Source: Lomentospora prolificans
Taxonomy: Eukaryota > Ascomycota > Sordariomycetes > Microascales > Microascaceae
Assembly (NCBI GenBank): GCA_029532625.1
Contig: JARFXM010000006.1
Coordinates: 1,488,001-1,552,000, forward strand
Length of the DNA stretch: 64,000 nt
Reading direction: 5' to 3'
Each line of letters begins with the position of its first letter. Position 1 is the first letter of the stretch. Position numbers and translations under genes: made by a program. Positions 1-12,449 of the stretch are shown here, one piece after another. The notes beneath the pieces were generated by a model. That model was given only the letters and a program-made list of their open reading frames with translations. It ran no database searches and had not been told where the DNA came from.

Positions 1-1673
1 CACTCTCTCTCCGTCCAGGCTTTACTCCCATCCATGACTATCAGCTGAGACACGTCTAGAGTATCGAGATAACCGTATCGCCTATGCTTTGGCATCGCGA
101 ACATGAGCGATCTCGGGTCGAGCGTGCTAGCCACCAGTCTTCCCGGCCGGCCGTATAAGCCAAAAGTATCCCATGTAGGGAATAGAAACCGCAGAAGCAT
201 TTCAAAGCCGCTTACAGCCGGGTGAGTCTCTGGCATGACAAAGACAAAGCCTTCCGTGGAGGACGGAGGGTCAGAGTGGATAGTGATGTTACCCTCGATC
301 TTTAGGAGCGTTGAGGCGTCGATTAGCGATTTGGCCTGTGGGTAGATTCCGTACGCGGAATAAGCGTCCGTGATAGTCGCGATCGGCCTAGCCTTCTTTT
401 GGCGCTTGCCCTCCTTCTTGGTGTCGTAGAACTTGATGTCGCCCTTCAGAATCGGAATGTGGGAGCGGTCATAGGGCGATCGTTTCTTGAGTTCCTTTTG
501 GAGTTTTTGATACTCCTTCTCGTCAGGGGGGGTAATCACACACCAGCAGCGCCTCCAGGGGACACCGGCGCCGAACCGCACCCTAACCCAAGCTTCGTTC
601 TTGAGCCTCATCCTTTCCATGATGATGTTGATATTGTTAAGCGACTTGCCCTTACCGGCTATAAGGGCACCGGTGTAAGCCTCCTGAAGTGAGGCATGCT
701 CAAACATTGCCAATCTGATGCTTGCCGTCCACTCGATAAGGGTGTCGTGCGAATTGAAGTGAAGCAGGTACCGGTTACGGCCAGCGGTGGAAATACTGAG
801 GATATTTTGGAGGGGTTGCTCATCGTTTGACCTGGTCGGTAATGATTCAATCTGTATGAGCATTAGTTACGTTCCTTGAGCCGCTGGCCAGTGACGTACA
901 GGGAGCCATGCGGAAGGAGAAGTAGTGGGGAAATGTTACCATCTTGATCGAGGCATCGGTCAGGTTGATGAATTTGGGCAAAACCTCGCCATCGTCGCCG
1001 GCGGCATCTAGTTCGGCAGCATCCCATAAAGATAGAACGGTGCCGACAAGCTGGGCAAAGCATTCTGTCCATGTCCTATCGGGATTTGGTCGACCCTCTA
1101 AAACCAGGTAGTCAGTGGGCACCCAGCACACAAGAAATGAGAGCTTTAGCTTTGGGGAAGAAGACGACCGAAAAGGAAACGGGAAAAAGGAAATGACAAG
1201 AAGAACGGGACTATTTCTCGTCACCGATGTGGACAAGGCGGGCAGTACGAAGGAAAAGAATCACTGACGAGTATTCTGATCGTCTAGCTTCAAGAAATAT
1301 CCTTCTTGGTACAGCTTATTGCCGTGACCGTTCAAAAAGGTGAAGATGGGCTGGAGCTCCGGTATAATGTCTTGGCCGATATCCATGAGGGGCGGTTGGT
1401 AGGCTTGGACCATGGACAGAGGTCGCGAAGAGCTTCGTTTGTGATGTTGAGGGCTGTTTACGGCGGCGGAGTCATCGAATGGCTGACTCGGTGTTTGCGC
1501 CCTTGACGAGGGGGTCGAAGCGTGGGGAGGTTGCGCGTAAGGCACCTGCGGTTGGCGAAAGGGCTCAGCAGTGGCGGGCCTTCCGTTCGCAAAATTATCG
1601 CGGGGTTTCGAGTGCACTTCAGTCGTTGTTACCGAGTCTCGTGAGCCGGCAAATTGGGAGATGAAGGAGAGGA
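1..1673 (-). CDS. PH-domain protein of the Caf120/Skg3 family (partial, runs off the left edge)
   Basis: Three exons are visible on the minus strand: about 1269-1673, 940-1097 and 1-851 (continuing beyond base 1). The introns are 1098-1268 (donor GTCAGT) and 852-939 (donor GTAACA, acceptor CAG). The joined frame reads a Pro/Ser-rich N-terminus, then ELQPIFTFLNGHGNKLYQEG and a pleckstrin-homology region with the hallmark WTECFAQLVGTVLSLWDAAE, followed by a second PH-like segment (VRFGAGVPWRRCWCVITPP). This arrangement is known from fungal Caf120/Skg3 proteins, which are linked to CCR4-NOT and to the bud neck in yeast; a role here is inferred. The true ATG is not resolved. The frame stays open upstream of 1617 to a good acceptor (CCCACAG) at about 1674, so a further 5' exon must lie between there and about 1850. 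The C-terminus lies outside the window. Confidence 0.8.
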
Positions 1674-2600
1674 CTGTGGGAAAAGAAGAGGGGAAATGAT
1701 TATTAGCATTTACGAATTATAAGAGGAGGCCCGGGGCGGTGGAAATGGCGCTGCCTGAGAAATATTGGACAAGCAAAGCATGCGTAAGTGTCCTGCTTCT
1801 CAGTTTGGTAAAGACAAAGCAGAGAGGATAATGATGTACACTTGGCACGTTGTAGTTGCCGGGACTGGACGGAGACGGGGGTGGACGGGCGATTCGCTTG
1901 GGCGGCGACTAGGGTGTGTCACTATATTTACCTCTGTTGCGCCCCATGTTGACGACAGGGCCAATTTGAAGCCTAGAGTCTCGGTAGATATTGAACAGCG
2001 AAAGGCTCGGCGAAGATTTGAAAGACAAAAAAAGAAAAAACCAGAGATGATGGAGAACACGGGTCGGAGACAAGCTGCGACGACGGGTCCAAGAAGGACA
2101 AAGGTGCTTCGGACCCTGCGGAAGGCTGGGCCAGGGTGTGTACACTGTCTGGGTCCCGGCGAGTCTTGTCGGCTTGGTGGTTCTTTGCCAGCTGAGAGCG
2201 ATGATGTACGCAGGACGTCAGTGGCCGTCGATTCGAATTAATCGGGCGGCGCAAATCGAGGCGCAGACAGGGACCAAAGGGAAAGGTATAGAAGGGAAAA
2301 CGGGCGGAAGGGAGGAGGGAAGAGAAGGAGGAAGAGACGGAGGGAAAAGGCGATATAGACGCAGGGGAAGAACAAGGAGACTAATAATGGAGGGAAGAGG
2401 AAATATGGAAATCCACGTAATGGCGTGGATGTCCTTAAGGTTTCGTCGACTGGAGGGCCAAGAAGTACGAAGCAGTGAAGAGCGGAGCAAGTTTACGGGT
2501 TGGTTCTGGCCGGCGGTGGGGGGGGGGGTAGCGGGCCAAATGGGATGGATGAGGGATCAACGGATGCTGGCTGGCTGCTAGAGATAGTGGAACAGTGGGG
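1674..2600. promoter_or_regulatory. Upstream region of the PH-domain gene, with polypurine tract
   Basis: There is no convincing coding sequence apart from the unresolved first exon of the PH-domain gene. Bases about 2276-2406 are almost pure purine on the plus strand, so they are CT-rich in the direction of the minus-strand gene, as is common in filamentous-fungal promoters. A G10 run sits at 2519-2528. Open frames across the tract are low-complexity and have no family features. Confidence 0.45.
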
Positions 2601-4522
2601 GGAAGGGAACAGGCCTATGTATGTAGAGACACATCACTTAGCTCCGTGAGGGCCGGTGGGAGCTCGTAACGGCCACCTCGTCATGGTTGTAACACAGTAA
2701 CAGGCGCCCAAAACGGCTTGGGCGAGCACTTGAAGCCATCAGCGGGCATCAAACCAAGCGGCGGATAACGTCCAAGAAAGGTTAAGGTATGTACCTCAAC
2801 CCCAGGCCAGGTACATCTATCAAATTTGATCGCTTCCATTGCTTCCGAAAACTTTCAACGCCACAGGCTGGGGTCGAAGTACCTCTTTTACACCCTGACA
2901 CTGCCTAATAGGCATGGCAGTCTAAGGATAGCCACCACCCTGCCCACTATGTCATTCCCGTTCTCTTAACTTGCCAAGCTCTATTATCGTATCTGCGCCT
3001 GCTCCTCGATTCTTATCCAGACCCTCCACTCTCGATTCTGCTCCGTTTAAAAACCTCCTCCTTTGCACAATATGTATCATAAAAGAGAAAGGCAACGCGC
3101 ATCTCCTTTAGACGCACCAGTCGATAGGTAATAAGAAATGAATACGTCTAGTACAGCGACAATTTTGGCGATGCAGACGGAACATGCTTAAGTTTAAGTT
3201 AGAGGGCTCATTTTCATTCCAGCATCCGCGCCAGCCTCTTCCCCCCCAATAGCGTTCCAGAGCCGCACTGCTGGCCTGTCATTGTTTTCTCGTACATAGT
3301 CAAGCTGTAATGCCCTTAGCCTAGACTTGGGACAGACATGGGTCACCGGCTTAACCGGGTACGAGGTTCGTTTAGCTCGTGAGGGTATCATGTGTGAATT
3401 GGCCAGACTTGGGCCATCCACTCCTGTCTTAGCCAGCCAGCCAAGCCCACACGCCTAGACACGCCCAGAGGACCAGCCTGCGACATGCCGAATTTAGACC
3501 AGAACCAGAACAGGCCATCATGCATCTCACGTCCAGCAACAAATTTAGACACCGGAAACGCTCACCATCGCCACGCCAGTACTACGTTTTCCACTTGCTG
3601 GAGGGAAACAGAGAGGATCTAGTTAGGCGGAAAGGCTTCACTAGTCTCAACGGCGTGTTTGCAAGTCGACTGCCAAACTACTCATCATTCGCCAATTAGT
3701 GTGTATTATGATGGGGACGGACCTAGACTACGACGGGAATGATTACGACGACTATTCCAGTTTTTATTCGACTTGGAAACCATAGCATCGCTGGCAAAAC
3801 TGGTCAACGCACCACAACTCTAAACTACATATGCGAACTTGAAATTCGAATCAACTGGCAGGATCCACCAGATCTGATGTTGTTCCCAGGGCATCATCCA
3901 AGCAGATCTTGAATACTAGGGAAGGCGTATGTCAGCTATACATCGGAATAACCCAACGGAAATTCAATTGTAGCTGGCTATCGACCCTTGAATACAATTT
4001 AAGTCATCCACCACCTGCCGCTTACTATGCGCAGCTTGGTCAGCGAATGTGGCTTCGGGAATGACTCGTCCCATGTATCGCAGGCGGCAGTGTGATTTAC
4101 GCCGTGAAGAAACAGGGCCACTGGAGTGCTGGCGCCAAGGTGGCCAGCTGTCCTATCCAGTCGATGTGTTGGGTGACGACGGAATGAGATGATATCCCGC
4201 AGGGTTGAGCACGTTCCACTGGGCGCTAGGTCCCTCCCGGATGCTGCGGCGATACCGCTTTCGAGTTTTTCTTCTTTTCGTCAAATTCTTCTTCTTATTG
4301 TTTGAAAATAAAAGAAAGAATAACCCGGAAGTAATATGAATTATAGAAAAATCAGGTAAGATCAGGGAGCAATTCCCATTGTAAAATTATGGCAGCAATG
4401 TTGAGTGAGTGACGATCTGTCTCAGATGTGGACAAGATGATGCCAACTTTTCTTTTCTTTCCTTTTCTTTTTGGGTTGCTTGGTTCGGGGGGCGGTATTA
4501 CTCTATGCAAAAGGGTTATGGG

Positions 4523-4524
<2 letters not shown>

Positions 4525-4555
<31 letters not shown>
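4525..4555 (+). repeat. Poly-A run, 31 nt
   Basis: An uninterrupted run of 31 adenines lies in a gene-free region. It is far longer than any other A run in the window. No target-site duplication flanking a retroposed copy was seen by eye. Confidence 0.95.
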
Positions 4556-4556
<1 letters not shown>

Positions 4557-5690
4557 AGAATTAGTATCAATCAATCTCCTTGGCTTGCTGAAGCGTTACC
4601 TCTGGGAAACACGAGTGCCGCAATGCCAGCTTGGCAAATACGGAGTCCCAACGCCGTACCCGGACAAGGTCGTCGAGCAAGGGACAGATCACTACTCTAC
4701 GCTATTACCGAAACCACCATAGTCTATTGAAGGTATTAAGAGAACCAAGGCACCATCCAGCTGAGATGACATCAACGGTCTCTCCGATCAAGAGCTGTGT
4801 CGTGATTCGATACTAGCTGGCTAAGGGCCCTGTCAGACCTGTTTGTCAGCCTGGGGATCCAGCCCTTCGGTCGTGCATTTCCGATTTGATTTTGGGACTT
4901 GACATCACCCTGCTAGACAGCATTAATCTTCTATGACAGGTGGAAGATCGCTGGCTGAGCGCTCACGCTAGTATCCATCGGACTCTGGAATTGGAAGTGA
5001 ACAGTCTACTAGTGTAACTACCAAAAGTAAAGTGAAATGTAAATCGTAACAGCTTCCCGAGCCATCTGTTGCTTGCTCGAGTACGAGCATAACACCAGTT
5101 GACCTGCACAAGGCCCTCCCCTGTCGACGAGCATGTCTGACAGTCTCCATGCACCCTCGTATAAGGACCCCGAAAAGCGCCAAGCGAAGCGAAACGGAGG
5201 ATCCGGGCTTAAGCACCCATGCATAATGGTTCCATTATTTTCAGTGAGTATTCGTCCATCAGAGGGCCAGTAATAATGCCGAGTATTAGGACAAAGCCTG
5301 GAGAGACCCAATCCCACTTCCGGTAATTTTTAGCTTCATGCGATCCACGAATAGTGACACATGGTCTCTCTCACCTACGCTATACCAGCCTCACAGCTTC
5401 CCCCAGTTCCTCATCTCTCCCCATCTTGTTGGGGTGGTCCTGGAGGCAAATACAAGTATACAAAGGTAACTAGCAAAAGAGGAAAGAAATCTACGTATGG
5501 TGATGATCTGTTCGCCATCATCATTCGTCGGCAGTGTTAGACCTTCTAGACTATTAACTCTTTGTTTTTCTATCCTCAACTTCAAGGATATCAAGCAGGT
5601 ATGACACCAGGAATGACAAGTTTGTGATTCATCTTCTCCGTGATTATGATTATGAGCGAGTTTCCTCCGTTCCTAGCCTACGGTCCATAG

Positions 5691-5748
5691 CTGGCACCAT
5701 CGAGCTTGGCCTTTCTTGGCTGGCACCAGCGCGCTTGGCCTTTCTTGG
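5691..5748 (+). repeat. 29-bp tandem duplication
   Basis: Two adjacent 29-bp copies (5691-5719 and 5720-5748) share 27 of 29 bases; the unit starts CTGGCACC and ends GGCCTTTCTTGG. The two differences are at unit positions 10 and 13. Confidence 0.9.
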
Positions 5749-5913
5749 CTCGCGCTCTGGATATGCTGCAAGCCGTTAAACCAGATACCGGACATCGAAG
5801 TTTAATGTTTTGTTACTCTCTCAGACGAGTTCCGCATTTATAAGTAACTTGATACATGTTGCGACAACTCATATCCTCATATCCCCGATTAGCGACTAAC
5901 AACGCGTATGCCC

Positions 5914-5941
5914 ATCCGCCTTGAGATATCCGCCTTGAGAT
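5914..5941 (+). repeat. Perfect 14-bp tandem duplication
   Basis: The 14-mer ATCCGCCTTGAGAT occurs twice in direct succession with no mismatch (5914-5927 and 5928-5941). Confidence 0.9.
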
Positions 5942-7619
5942 GAGAGGCCGGAGCCGTGCTATAACAGTCAATGAAGCACAATCAATTTGATGTATCAACG
6001 TTAGGGCACCATTGGCGACCCCAAATGGACGCACGCATCCGGTGCGTTTCGGGGCTTTCGTCAGAGTGGAACGCTTGTTCAAAGTGGGTTTGGGTCCATT
6101 TTCAGAGCGAAATATTTCCGCGTCGTTCATGTACATTTTACGCAAGTGGATGACTATGCACTCGAGATCAAGAATGGCCTGACATGGTAGCTAATGCGAC
6201 ATTGCGGTGCTTCCGTCCCTTACTGTTCTCGCAGGTGGCCGCAACCAACCCGTAGTGATCATCAGCCTGCTGGGTGAGAGGCATAGAAGTATACCTTGGA
6301 GTGGACCTTTGGTGTGATGCTTATTCGCGCTTGAGTTGAATGCTTGCCTCTCACGAATCCATCATCTTCCTCATCCTGATCGCGGCCCTTCTCGTCAAAA
6401 ATTTATTATTATAACTATTAACTTCGACAAACCTGGTAATAATCGGGTTTAGCCTTACTTATCCGCGGCGCGAAACCTGCTTGTTTCAAACCATCAACTA
6501 GCATCTGTCGATGGTATTTTTTCCTCATTCTCTTACCTGCGTGGTGATGCGATGCTGATAAGATCAGATGTCGATCGCTTATACGTCATCCAGCTACGCC
6601 GCCCAATTTTTAGTCGCGAACTTGGAAGCATCATTGTCGTCTCGAGCTTGCGGCTGAATACACAGTTGTAAATTCCTCCGCGGAACCATCCTGACTAACT
6701 TCTTGGGCCCGACGTCCCCCACCCTCTCGTAGATATGGGGCAGCCTGTCAGAACTCCAGGAGGTCATTCATCAATTGGCCCGCATTGAAGCTTGATGGCT
6801 GTCCGCCGTGACCGGCCAGACTGCCGAGCTTGTGGAGTCTGACTGGACTCTCCATGTCTGTAAATCCGGCATCTGGCTTCTGGAAGAATTCCTTACCTCA
6901 TTCCATTCACGTTGATTCTGGTAAGGCACAGCTCGCGGCCGGTGCCAACTAGATGATAACCGGTCGTCCATCCCTCAGTCACACAGATACCTCGGGAGAA
7001 CGACAGTGTCCCTCCAGATTTGACCAAATACTAATAGTTTATGTGACCCTCACGTTGCGCGCCAACCTGCACTTTTTTTCCTAGCTATTACACCCATCCT
7101 GGAGAACATACGAAGTAGGATCACGTGTCAGAGGTAGAGGGACTCGACCCCTCGAGAACCAAATAGGGCCACCAGCACTGAGCACGGTATCCTGGCCCGG
7201 CCCACACGGGTCGCTGGCCAGCTGGCTGGCTTTGGTGGCTGTAGCCCAACGTTCTGTGGTCGGGGATTAATCAATTTGATAACAGCCAGCGTAGCGCTTG
7301 ATTAGGAGTCACTCAGCACGGTCACACACAGCCAGCCATGGGACTCTCGCTTGCCCCAGCTGCCCTGCCGCCTTTCGGACTTTCCGCGCATCCATCAACG
7401 TTACCCAGTTCCCAACATTGAGGGCATGAGGAGAAAATAGAGATAGCCCAACGCAAGACCGGAGCATGCTGCAGATGCTAATAGCGCAAGTTCATTTCAG
7501 GCAGTGCGATCTGATGCACCGATCTGAAATGCTGGGAGTAGATCACTGCGGAGCCCATCTAATCTCATGTTTGGAGAATTCTGCTTCTCCCTCAGCAGCA
7601 ACCTGATCTCTGCGTGGAG

Positions 7620-8943
7620 ATGCCTCTGCTCCTAGGAATGAGGACATCATCACTTTTACCACCATGTCTGGCCTCCGCCATCCGCTCTCCGCCACCGTGC
7701 AGATCACGTCTACGAGCACGACGCTCGTTCGCGCACTCCATCGTCCAGAGGTGGTCGTCAGGCATCGTCTCATTGCCTCCATCATCGGACGAACCTCCTA
7801 ATCGCGCCTTGCCAAAATTCCCCTTTCGGTTTGAAACGGGTATTGCGCTCTTCGCCAAACGGGCGCCTCGACCATTCCCCCCGCCTTTCACGTCTATACC
7901 ATCAGCGTCGTTCTCGGACCCTTTAAGTACTTTTGACAGGAGTCGCGATCGGCGGAGACAGTGGGTGAATGGGGAGCTAATTCGCGGTCATACCAATGGT
8001 GACGATGCCGTCTACGCGAGCGATTATTTTTTATGCGTGAATGATGGGGTCGGAGCGTGGTCAACAAGGCCCCGGGGCCATGCCGGGTGAGTTTATCTCT
8101 TGGATATACCGCACATGGATTCTTTTGCTAATCCCCTATCTACTGGTATGTAGATTGTGGTCTCGATTAATACTGCATTTCTGGGTTGCGTCGATGGAGG
8201 ACGACATGCTCAGAGCCTGCGATTTAAACCAAGAATACCACCCAGACCCTATCGCCTACCTCGATAAAGCTTTCTCCCAAACGCTCGAAGCGACCTCTGC
8301 GCCAAATGATTGCCATGGCACGACTACTGCCTGCGGGGCCCAGCTATTTTACAAGACCAGAGGTGAAGCTGGTCATCATACACCCCTCTTATATATTACG
8401 AACCTAGGAGATAGCCAGGTCCTAGTTATGCGACCGAGCGAGAGGAAGGTTCTTTTCAAAACAACGGCGCAGTGGCACTGGTTCGATTGCCCGCGCCAGC
8501 TGGGAACCAACAGCCCTGACACGCCCCACAACAACGCCGTTGTAGACACTCTGGTAATCCAGGAGGGAGACGTTGTGTTGGCTATGTCAGATGGCGTAAT
8601 CGATAATTTATGGGAACACGAGATAGTTCGGATTGTGGCTGAAAGTATGGAAAAGTGGGAGACGACCGAAGAACCGCTCGCACAATCCATGGACAGGATG
8701 CAGTTTGCTGCGTCGGAGCTTATGAACGCAGCCAAAATCATCGCCTTGGACCCGTTCGCAGAAAGCCCGTACATGGAGCACGCGATAGAAGAAGGTCTAG
8801 CAAGTGCAGGAGGTGAGCGCGAGTTCCCGCGAGACTTTTCCAGATGAGAAGCTAACTATTGAGTAGGAAAGCTTGATGATATTAGTGTCGTGGCCGCCCG
8901 TTGTGTTCCAAACGAACAATACGAAAGAGCAGAATCACATTAG
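7620..8943 (+). CDS. PTC7-type PP2C protein phosphatase
   Basis: Three exons (7620-8086, 8154-8812, 8867-8943) give 400 residues. Introns are 8087-8153 (GTGAGT...TAG) and 8813-8866 (GTGAGC, branch GCTAAC, TAG). The protein has the metal-dependent PP2C (PPM) signatures of the Ptc7/azurin-related branch: GDDAV at about 127, NDGVGAW at 141-147, CHGTTTACG at 209-217, NLGDSQVL at 239-246, SDGVIDNLWEHEI at 301-313 and LDDISVV near 380. The acidic residues in these motifs are the expected metal ligands. The N-terminus is Arg/Ser/Pro-rich, which would fit a mitochondrial presequence (yeast Ptc7 is mitochondrial), but that is inference. An in-frame ATG at 7638 is an alternative start. It should act as a Ser/Thr phosphatase; the substrate is unknown. 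The next gene, UTP23, lies 0.5 kb downstream on the same strand. Confidence 0.88.
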
Positions 8944-9472
8944 ACTTTCCAAATTCCTTATTGATGCGTCCCTTAAGCTCATTGATGCATGGCGTTGGAG
9001 AGTATTGTCATACATATATATATATATGTATATATATGTGTAGATGGTGGGTTCATACCCAGGTTTGGTGGGCGTTTTGAGAATCAACCCCGTTTGTAGC
9101 ATCTCATCTTTTGTTTTTGGGTCCTGAGATGCATATTTGGTATTATTTACGAAGAATTGAAAGCAGTAATTCGCAGGCGTCCAATGCAACAAAGTGTAGT
9201 ACCGTCTTTCGATCATCAAGCTGCGGTGCCGCACTTTGAGATTTTAGTGGGGTGTCGAGATTGACGAAATCAATTGGTGGGGGTGCTTCTCACCGTATAA
9301 GTCCAGTAATAGCCTCTTATCGCCGCGATAAGATAAAAAAATTCTGGAATTGGAACTTCCACCTCACAATCCCAAGCTTCCAAACAGGTCATATCTCCAA
9401 CTCCCACCACGCGACAGCGCCCAGTCTTTGCCCCCGCCACCGCCAGAACTTGTGAAATCTTGTCGACTCAAA
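8944..9472. other. Intergenic region between the phosphatase and UTP23
   Basis: It holds the 3' end of the phosphatase gene and the promoter of UTP23. The only clear feature is a TA microsatellite at 9011-9040. No gene seen. Confidence 0.6.
9011..9040 (+). repeat. TA dinucleotide microsatellite
   Basis: Alternating TA repeats interrupted by single TG/CA steps, just beyond the phosphatase stop codon. Confidence 0.85.
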
Positions 9473-10469
9473 ATGCGTGGAAAGCGATCAAAACAATACC
9501 GAAAGCTCATGGAGCAATAGTGAGTCGGTCACTGGCGCGTTGCTGTTCCTTTGTCTTTGCCGCTGTCGCTAACGCGTTCCCAGCCAAATGCATTTTGGCT
9601 TCCGGGAACCCTACCAAGTTATAGGTATGTATAATCGCTCCCGCCAGTTGCTTCCTAAAACCATATATATACACTATGTTGACTATCGAGCAGTCGATGC
9701 CGAATTAGTGAAAGACTGTGGGAAGTTCAAGATGGACATGGTCTCGCTCCTAAAGAAGACTCTTCACGGAGAAGTAAAGCCCCGTACGGATTGCCCCCCT
9801 TCGCCCCTCCGCCTCTCCCCTCGCTTTGCTAGGAGACTATTGGAATTATTATTGACGCATGCTTTCTGTTCCCTTCCGGCTCCAGTAATAACGCAATGCT
9901 CAATCCGCCACCTCTACGCGAACAAATCCGAGCCCGGCATGGACTCGATAATCGACAACGTGAAACTCATCGAGCGCCGCTTCTGTGGCCATCACCCCCA
10001 AGAACACCCAGAACCCCTAAGCACACGCGATTGCATACACTCCGTCGTCGACGGCAAGAACTCGGGGAGAAACAAACACAGATATGTCGTCGCGACACAG
10101 GACTACGACCTGCGCAGAGAGCTTAGGGGGATTCCGGGTGTGCCACTCATCTACATAAACAAGGGTGTTATGATCATGGAACCGATGGCATCGGTGTCGG
10201 CGATGGAGAAGGCGAAAGAGGAGAGGGTCAAATTCAAGGCCGAGCTTAAGACCACAGGGAAGAGGAAGAGGACGGATGAGGAAGAGGAGGTCAAGGAGAA
10301 TAGCGAAGCGCAAACGGAGAGTTCCAAGGTGGCTACCGCGGAACAGCCAAAGAAGAAGAAGAAAAAGAAGAACTACGGAAAAGCGCGAGGTCCTAACCCG
10401 TTAGCGGTAAAGAAGAAGAAAACCCCCGGACAACCACAGAAACCCAAAGCGGGGACGATAACAGGTTGA
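9473..10469 (+). CDS. UTP23: rRNA-processing protein Utp23 (PIN-domain, SSU processome)
   Basis: Four exons (9473-9519, 9584-9624, 9694-9783, 9886-10469) encode 253 residues. The family start MRGKRSKQYRKLMEQYQMHF is split by the first intron (GTGAGT...CAG); the other introns are 9625-9693 and 9784-9885. The body reads FGFREPYQVIVDAELVKD, then HGEVKPLITQCSIRHLY and a Cys/His cluster FCGHHPQE...LSTRDC around residues 92-111, matching the degenerate PIN domain and zinc-binding site of Utp23. The C-terminus has two Lys clusters (about 220-245), a nucleolar-targeting type of tail containing NYGKARGPNPLAVK. Known role: 40S ribosomal subunit assembly, where Utp23 helps release snR30 from pre-18S rRNA. 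Two of the four exons are under 50 nt, so naive frame-finding misses the N-terminus. Confidence 0.95.
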
Positions 10470-11385
10470 GCTGGTGGTTGGGGTACGGAGCACATGCTGA
10501 GAAGTAAAAGCTTGATGATAGCTAGGTTTTCTAATAGTGGAAATATACCCAGGCCATATGGAAATCTCACTTCCACTAGGAACTCGGCTCTCAGGTTGGA
10601 CGTTCATCCTTAGGCGCAAGCTCGCACCATACGGTCCAGTTCAAACTGAACCCTTAGAACCGTCCATCCATCTAGAGTTACGCCCCGCAGCAACACACCA
10701 AATATGGTAGCCCACATTCTACTAGGTCCTGCCGGCATACTAGGTGAAGATACTGAGGCCAACTGGAACGTCCAATGTAACCTTTACGTTATAGGACGGC
10801 AGTGAGAGTACAGCATCTCTGTCCTCCGCCAGTGTTATGCTAGGAATGCCTTCAATCATGGTTCCAGGATCTGGCCAACGAGGACAACGTGCCACAGAAT
10901 CAATCCTTATAACCCGTTGCGGCACAGCGTCTGTTCCGAGGGCCAGGTTGGCGGGAGAGTTCGTTTCGCGCCGACCTTTACGGGCGTGCGACTTTGTCTG
11001 GGACCACCAAGCAGCTATATCGTATACCCCTAGGCATAAACATAACCAAAAAAAAAAATCAATTTTCCAAGGTTCTAAAAAGAAAAAAAGGAGTGTCTAT
11101 ACGAATTACAACGTACACCCTCATAGTCTTGAGAATAGTCCTGGTTGATCTGCTCTGGATGCATCCTTTTTGATCCGAGCTCACGTCTTGGCTCCAACTT
11201 TTCGAGCTTTCCCACGGCTCGCTGGCCAAACCCACCTCACACCATTTCCACTTCTTACACCCTTCCAAAGTTGTCTAATCTCCACCACACACCATCATCA
11301 TTTCGAAATATCCCACTGATCCAACACGTTTGTAAAAAAAAACTCCCCGTAGATAAATTGGACGGAGGACGCCTCGTTGGCAACC
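10470..11385. other. Intergenic region between UTP23 and the glutaredoxin-like gene
   Basis: No coding sequence seen. The last 150 bases before the glutaredoxin-like ATG are CT/AC-rich, as expected for a leader. Confidence 0.5.
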
Positions 11386-11866
11386 ATGCGCCTCACTCGC
11401 CCCCTCTACCAATCCATCCGCATCACCCTCTTCACCCGCGCAAACTGCGGCCTCTGCGACTCCGCCAAGTCCGTCCTCTCCAACCTCCAGACATCCCGCC
11501 CCTTTGCCTACCGCGAGGTCGACATCATAAAGCCCGAGGCTCAGGCTTGGAGGGACCTGTACGACTTTGATGTGCCCGTGGTAAGGGATTTCCCCCCATC
11601 TATCCCACGATTCCGCCCTCCCACCCTGCTCTTGCTGCAGCCGCACACCGGCGCTTCCTCCTGCAGGCTTGATTATGCGGGTTTCGAGCCGTGAATCCAA
11701 TCGCTAACGAACGGCTTGCGATAAGATCCATATTAGCAAGATCTCCGCGCCGGAAGAAGATCCGAAGCTCTCTTCCAAGGCCGCGAAGCTCATGCATCGG
11801 TTTACTGAGGAGGAGGTCGCAGCCAAGATGAACACCGTCGAGCAAACAAGCACTCGTCTAGAGTAA
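11386..11866 (+). CDS. Glutaredoxin-like (DUF836-type) small protein
   Basis: Two exons (11386-11580 and 11726-11866) make 111 residues; the 145-nt intron has donor GTAAGG, branch GCTAAC and acceptor AAG. The ATG lies in a CAACCATG context. Residues about 11-27 read IRITLFTRANCGLCDSA, giving a thioredoxin-fold strand followed by a CGLC motif (Cys21, Cys24). After the splice, FDVPVIHISK supplies the cis-Pro segment, and the C-terminal helix reads KLMHRFTEEEVAAKM. This matches the small glutaredoxin-like proteins of fungi (yeast YDR286C type). A redox role is inferred from the fold; substrate and location are unknown, and there is no clear targeting peptide. The intron splits the thioredoxin fold just before the cis-Pro strand, so unspliced RNA would stop early. 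Confidence 0.88.
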
Positions 11867-12449
11867 TCGAGGGCCAGTCTGGCGTGATCGCGAGGAAGGA
11901 CAAGGTGTATGTATAATGTACTAGAAATTAGAACCCGCAACGGGCACTACTTAGCCCCATGTAACAATTACCATCAGAGAATAGATTCGTCAATGCAACA
12001 AACGAGGTATCGCCCCAGAAGCCGTGGTCTTCATGGGCCTCTTAGCAAAGAACGAAACGATAATCGTAGTCGGCTTTCTGGAAGCAGCCACCGCCGCACA
12101 TTACACGTATGAAGGGGAAAAAAGGTTCTCGAGCCATCTCAGGCAAGGTCCTGGGCATGCTATGCTGTCCAGGCAACAAGGGGGTATGAGGGTCTAGTAG
12201 CACTTATATACATTCCCATTTTCAAGTTACCAGCACCGCCCGATAGGCCCTCATTTTATTGATCATCTTTATATACACCAGATATCTCGATGGTAACTAC
12301 CATCAAAGGCCCACGGAAAGAAAAGCCAATTCGATTAAGAGAACACCGCCATCTCCAAAACCAACCAAGACCAGAAACCACAGAAACTCCATGCAAGAAT
12401 CCTGTAAATGCCTCAGACCCGTATCATAGGAAAACATCACCATCTTCTC
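11867..12449. other. Intergenic region, convergent 3' ends
   Basis: It lies between the stop codons of the glutaredoxin-like gene (+) and palF (-). No gene is seen; it should hold both 3' UTRs. Confidence 0.5.

Larger units (their letters stand above)
2601..7619. other. Gene-free region
   Basis: About 5 kb with no reading frame of credible length or composition on either strand and no recognisable transposase or reverse transcriptase. It contains a 31-nt poly-A run, two short tandem duplications and several GCTGGCTGGC-like motifs (about 3434, 7209-7240, 7330), listed separately. A pyrimidine-rich stretch at about 2940-3060 resembles a plus-strand leader but only a 19-codon frame follows it. 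Confidence 0.5.

Noticed and set aside
1765..2241. 158-codon plus-strand frame upstream of the PH-domain gene
   Set aside because: Low-complexity, basic and without family motifs; it lies in the promoter of the minus-strand gene.
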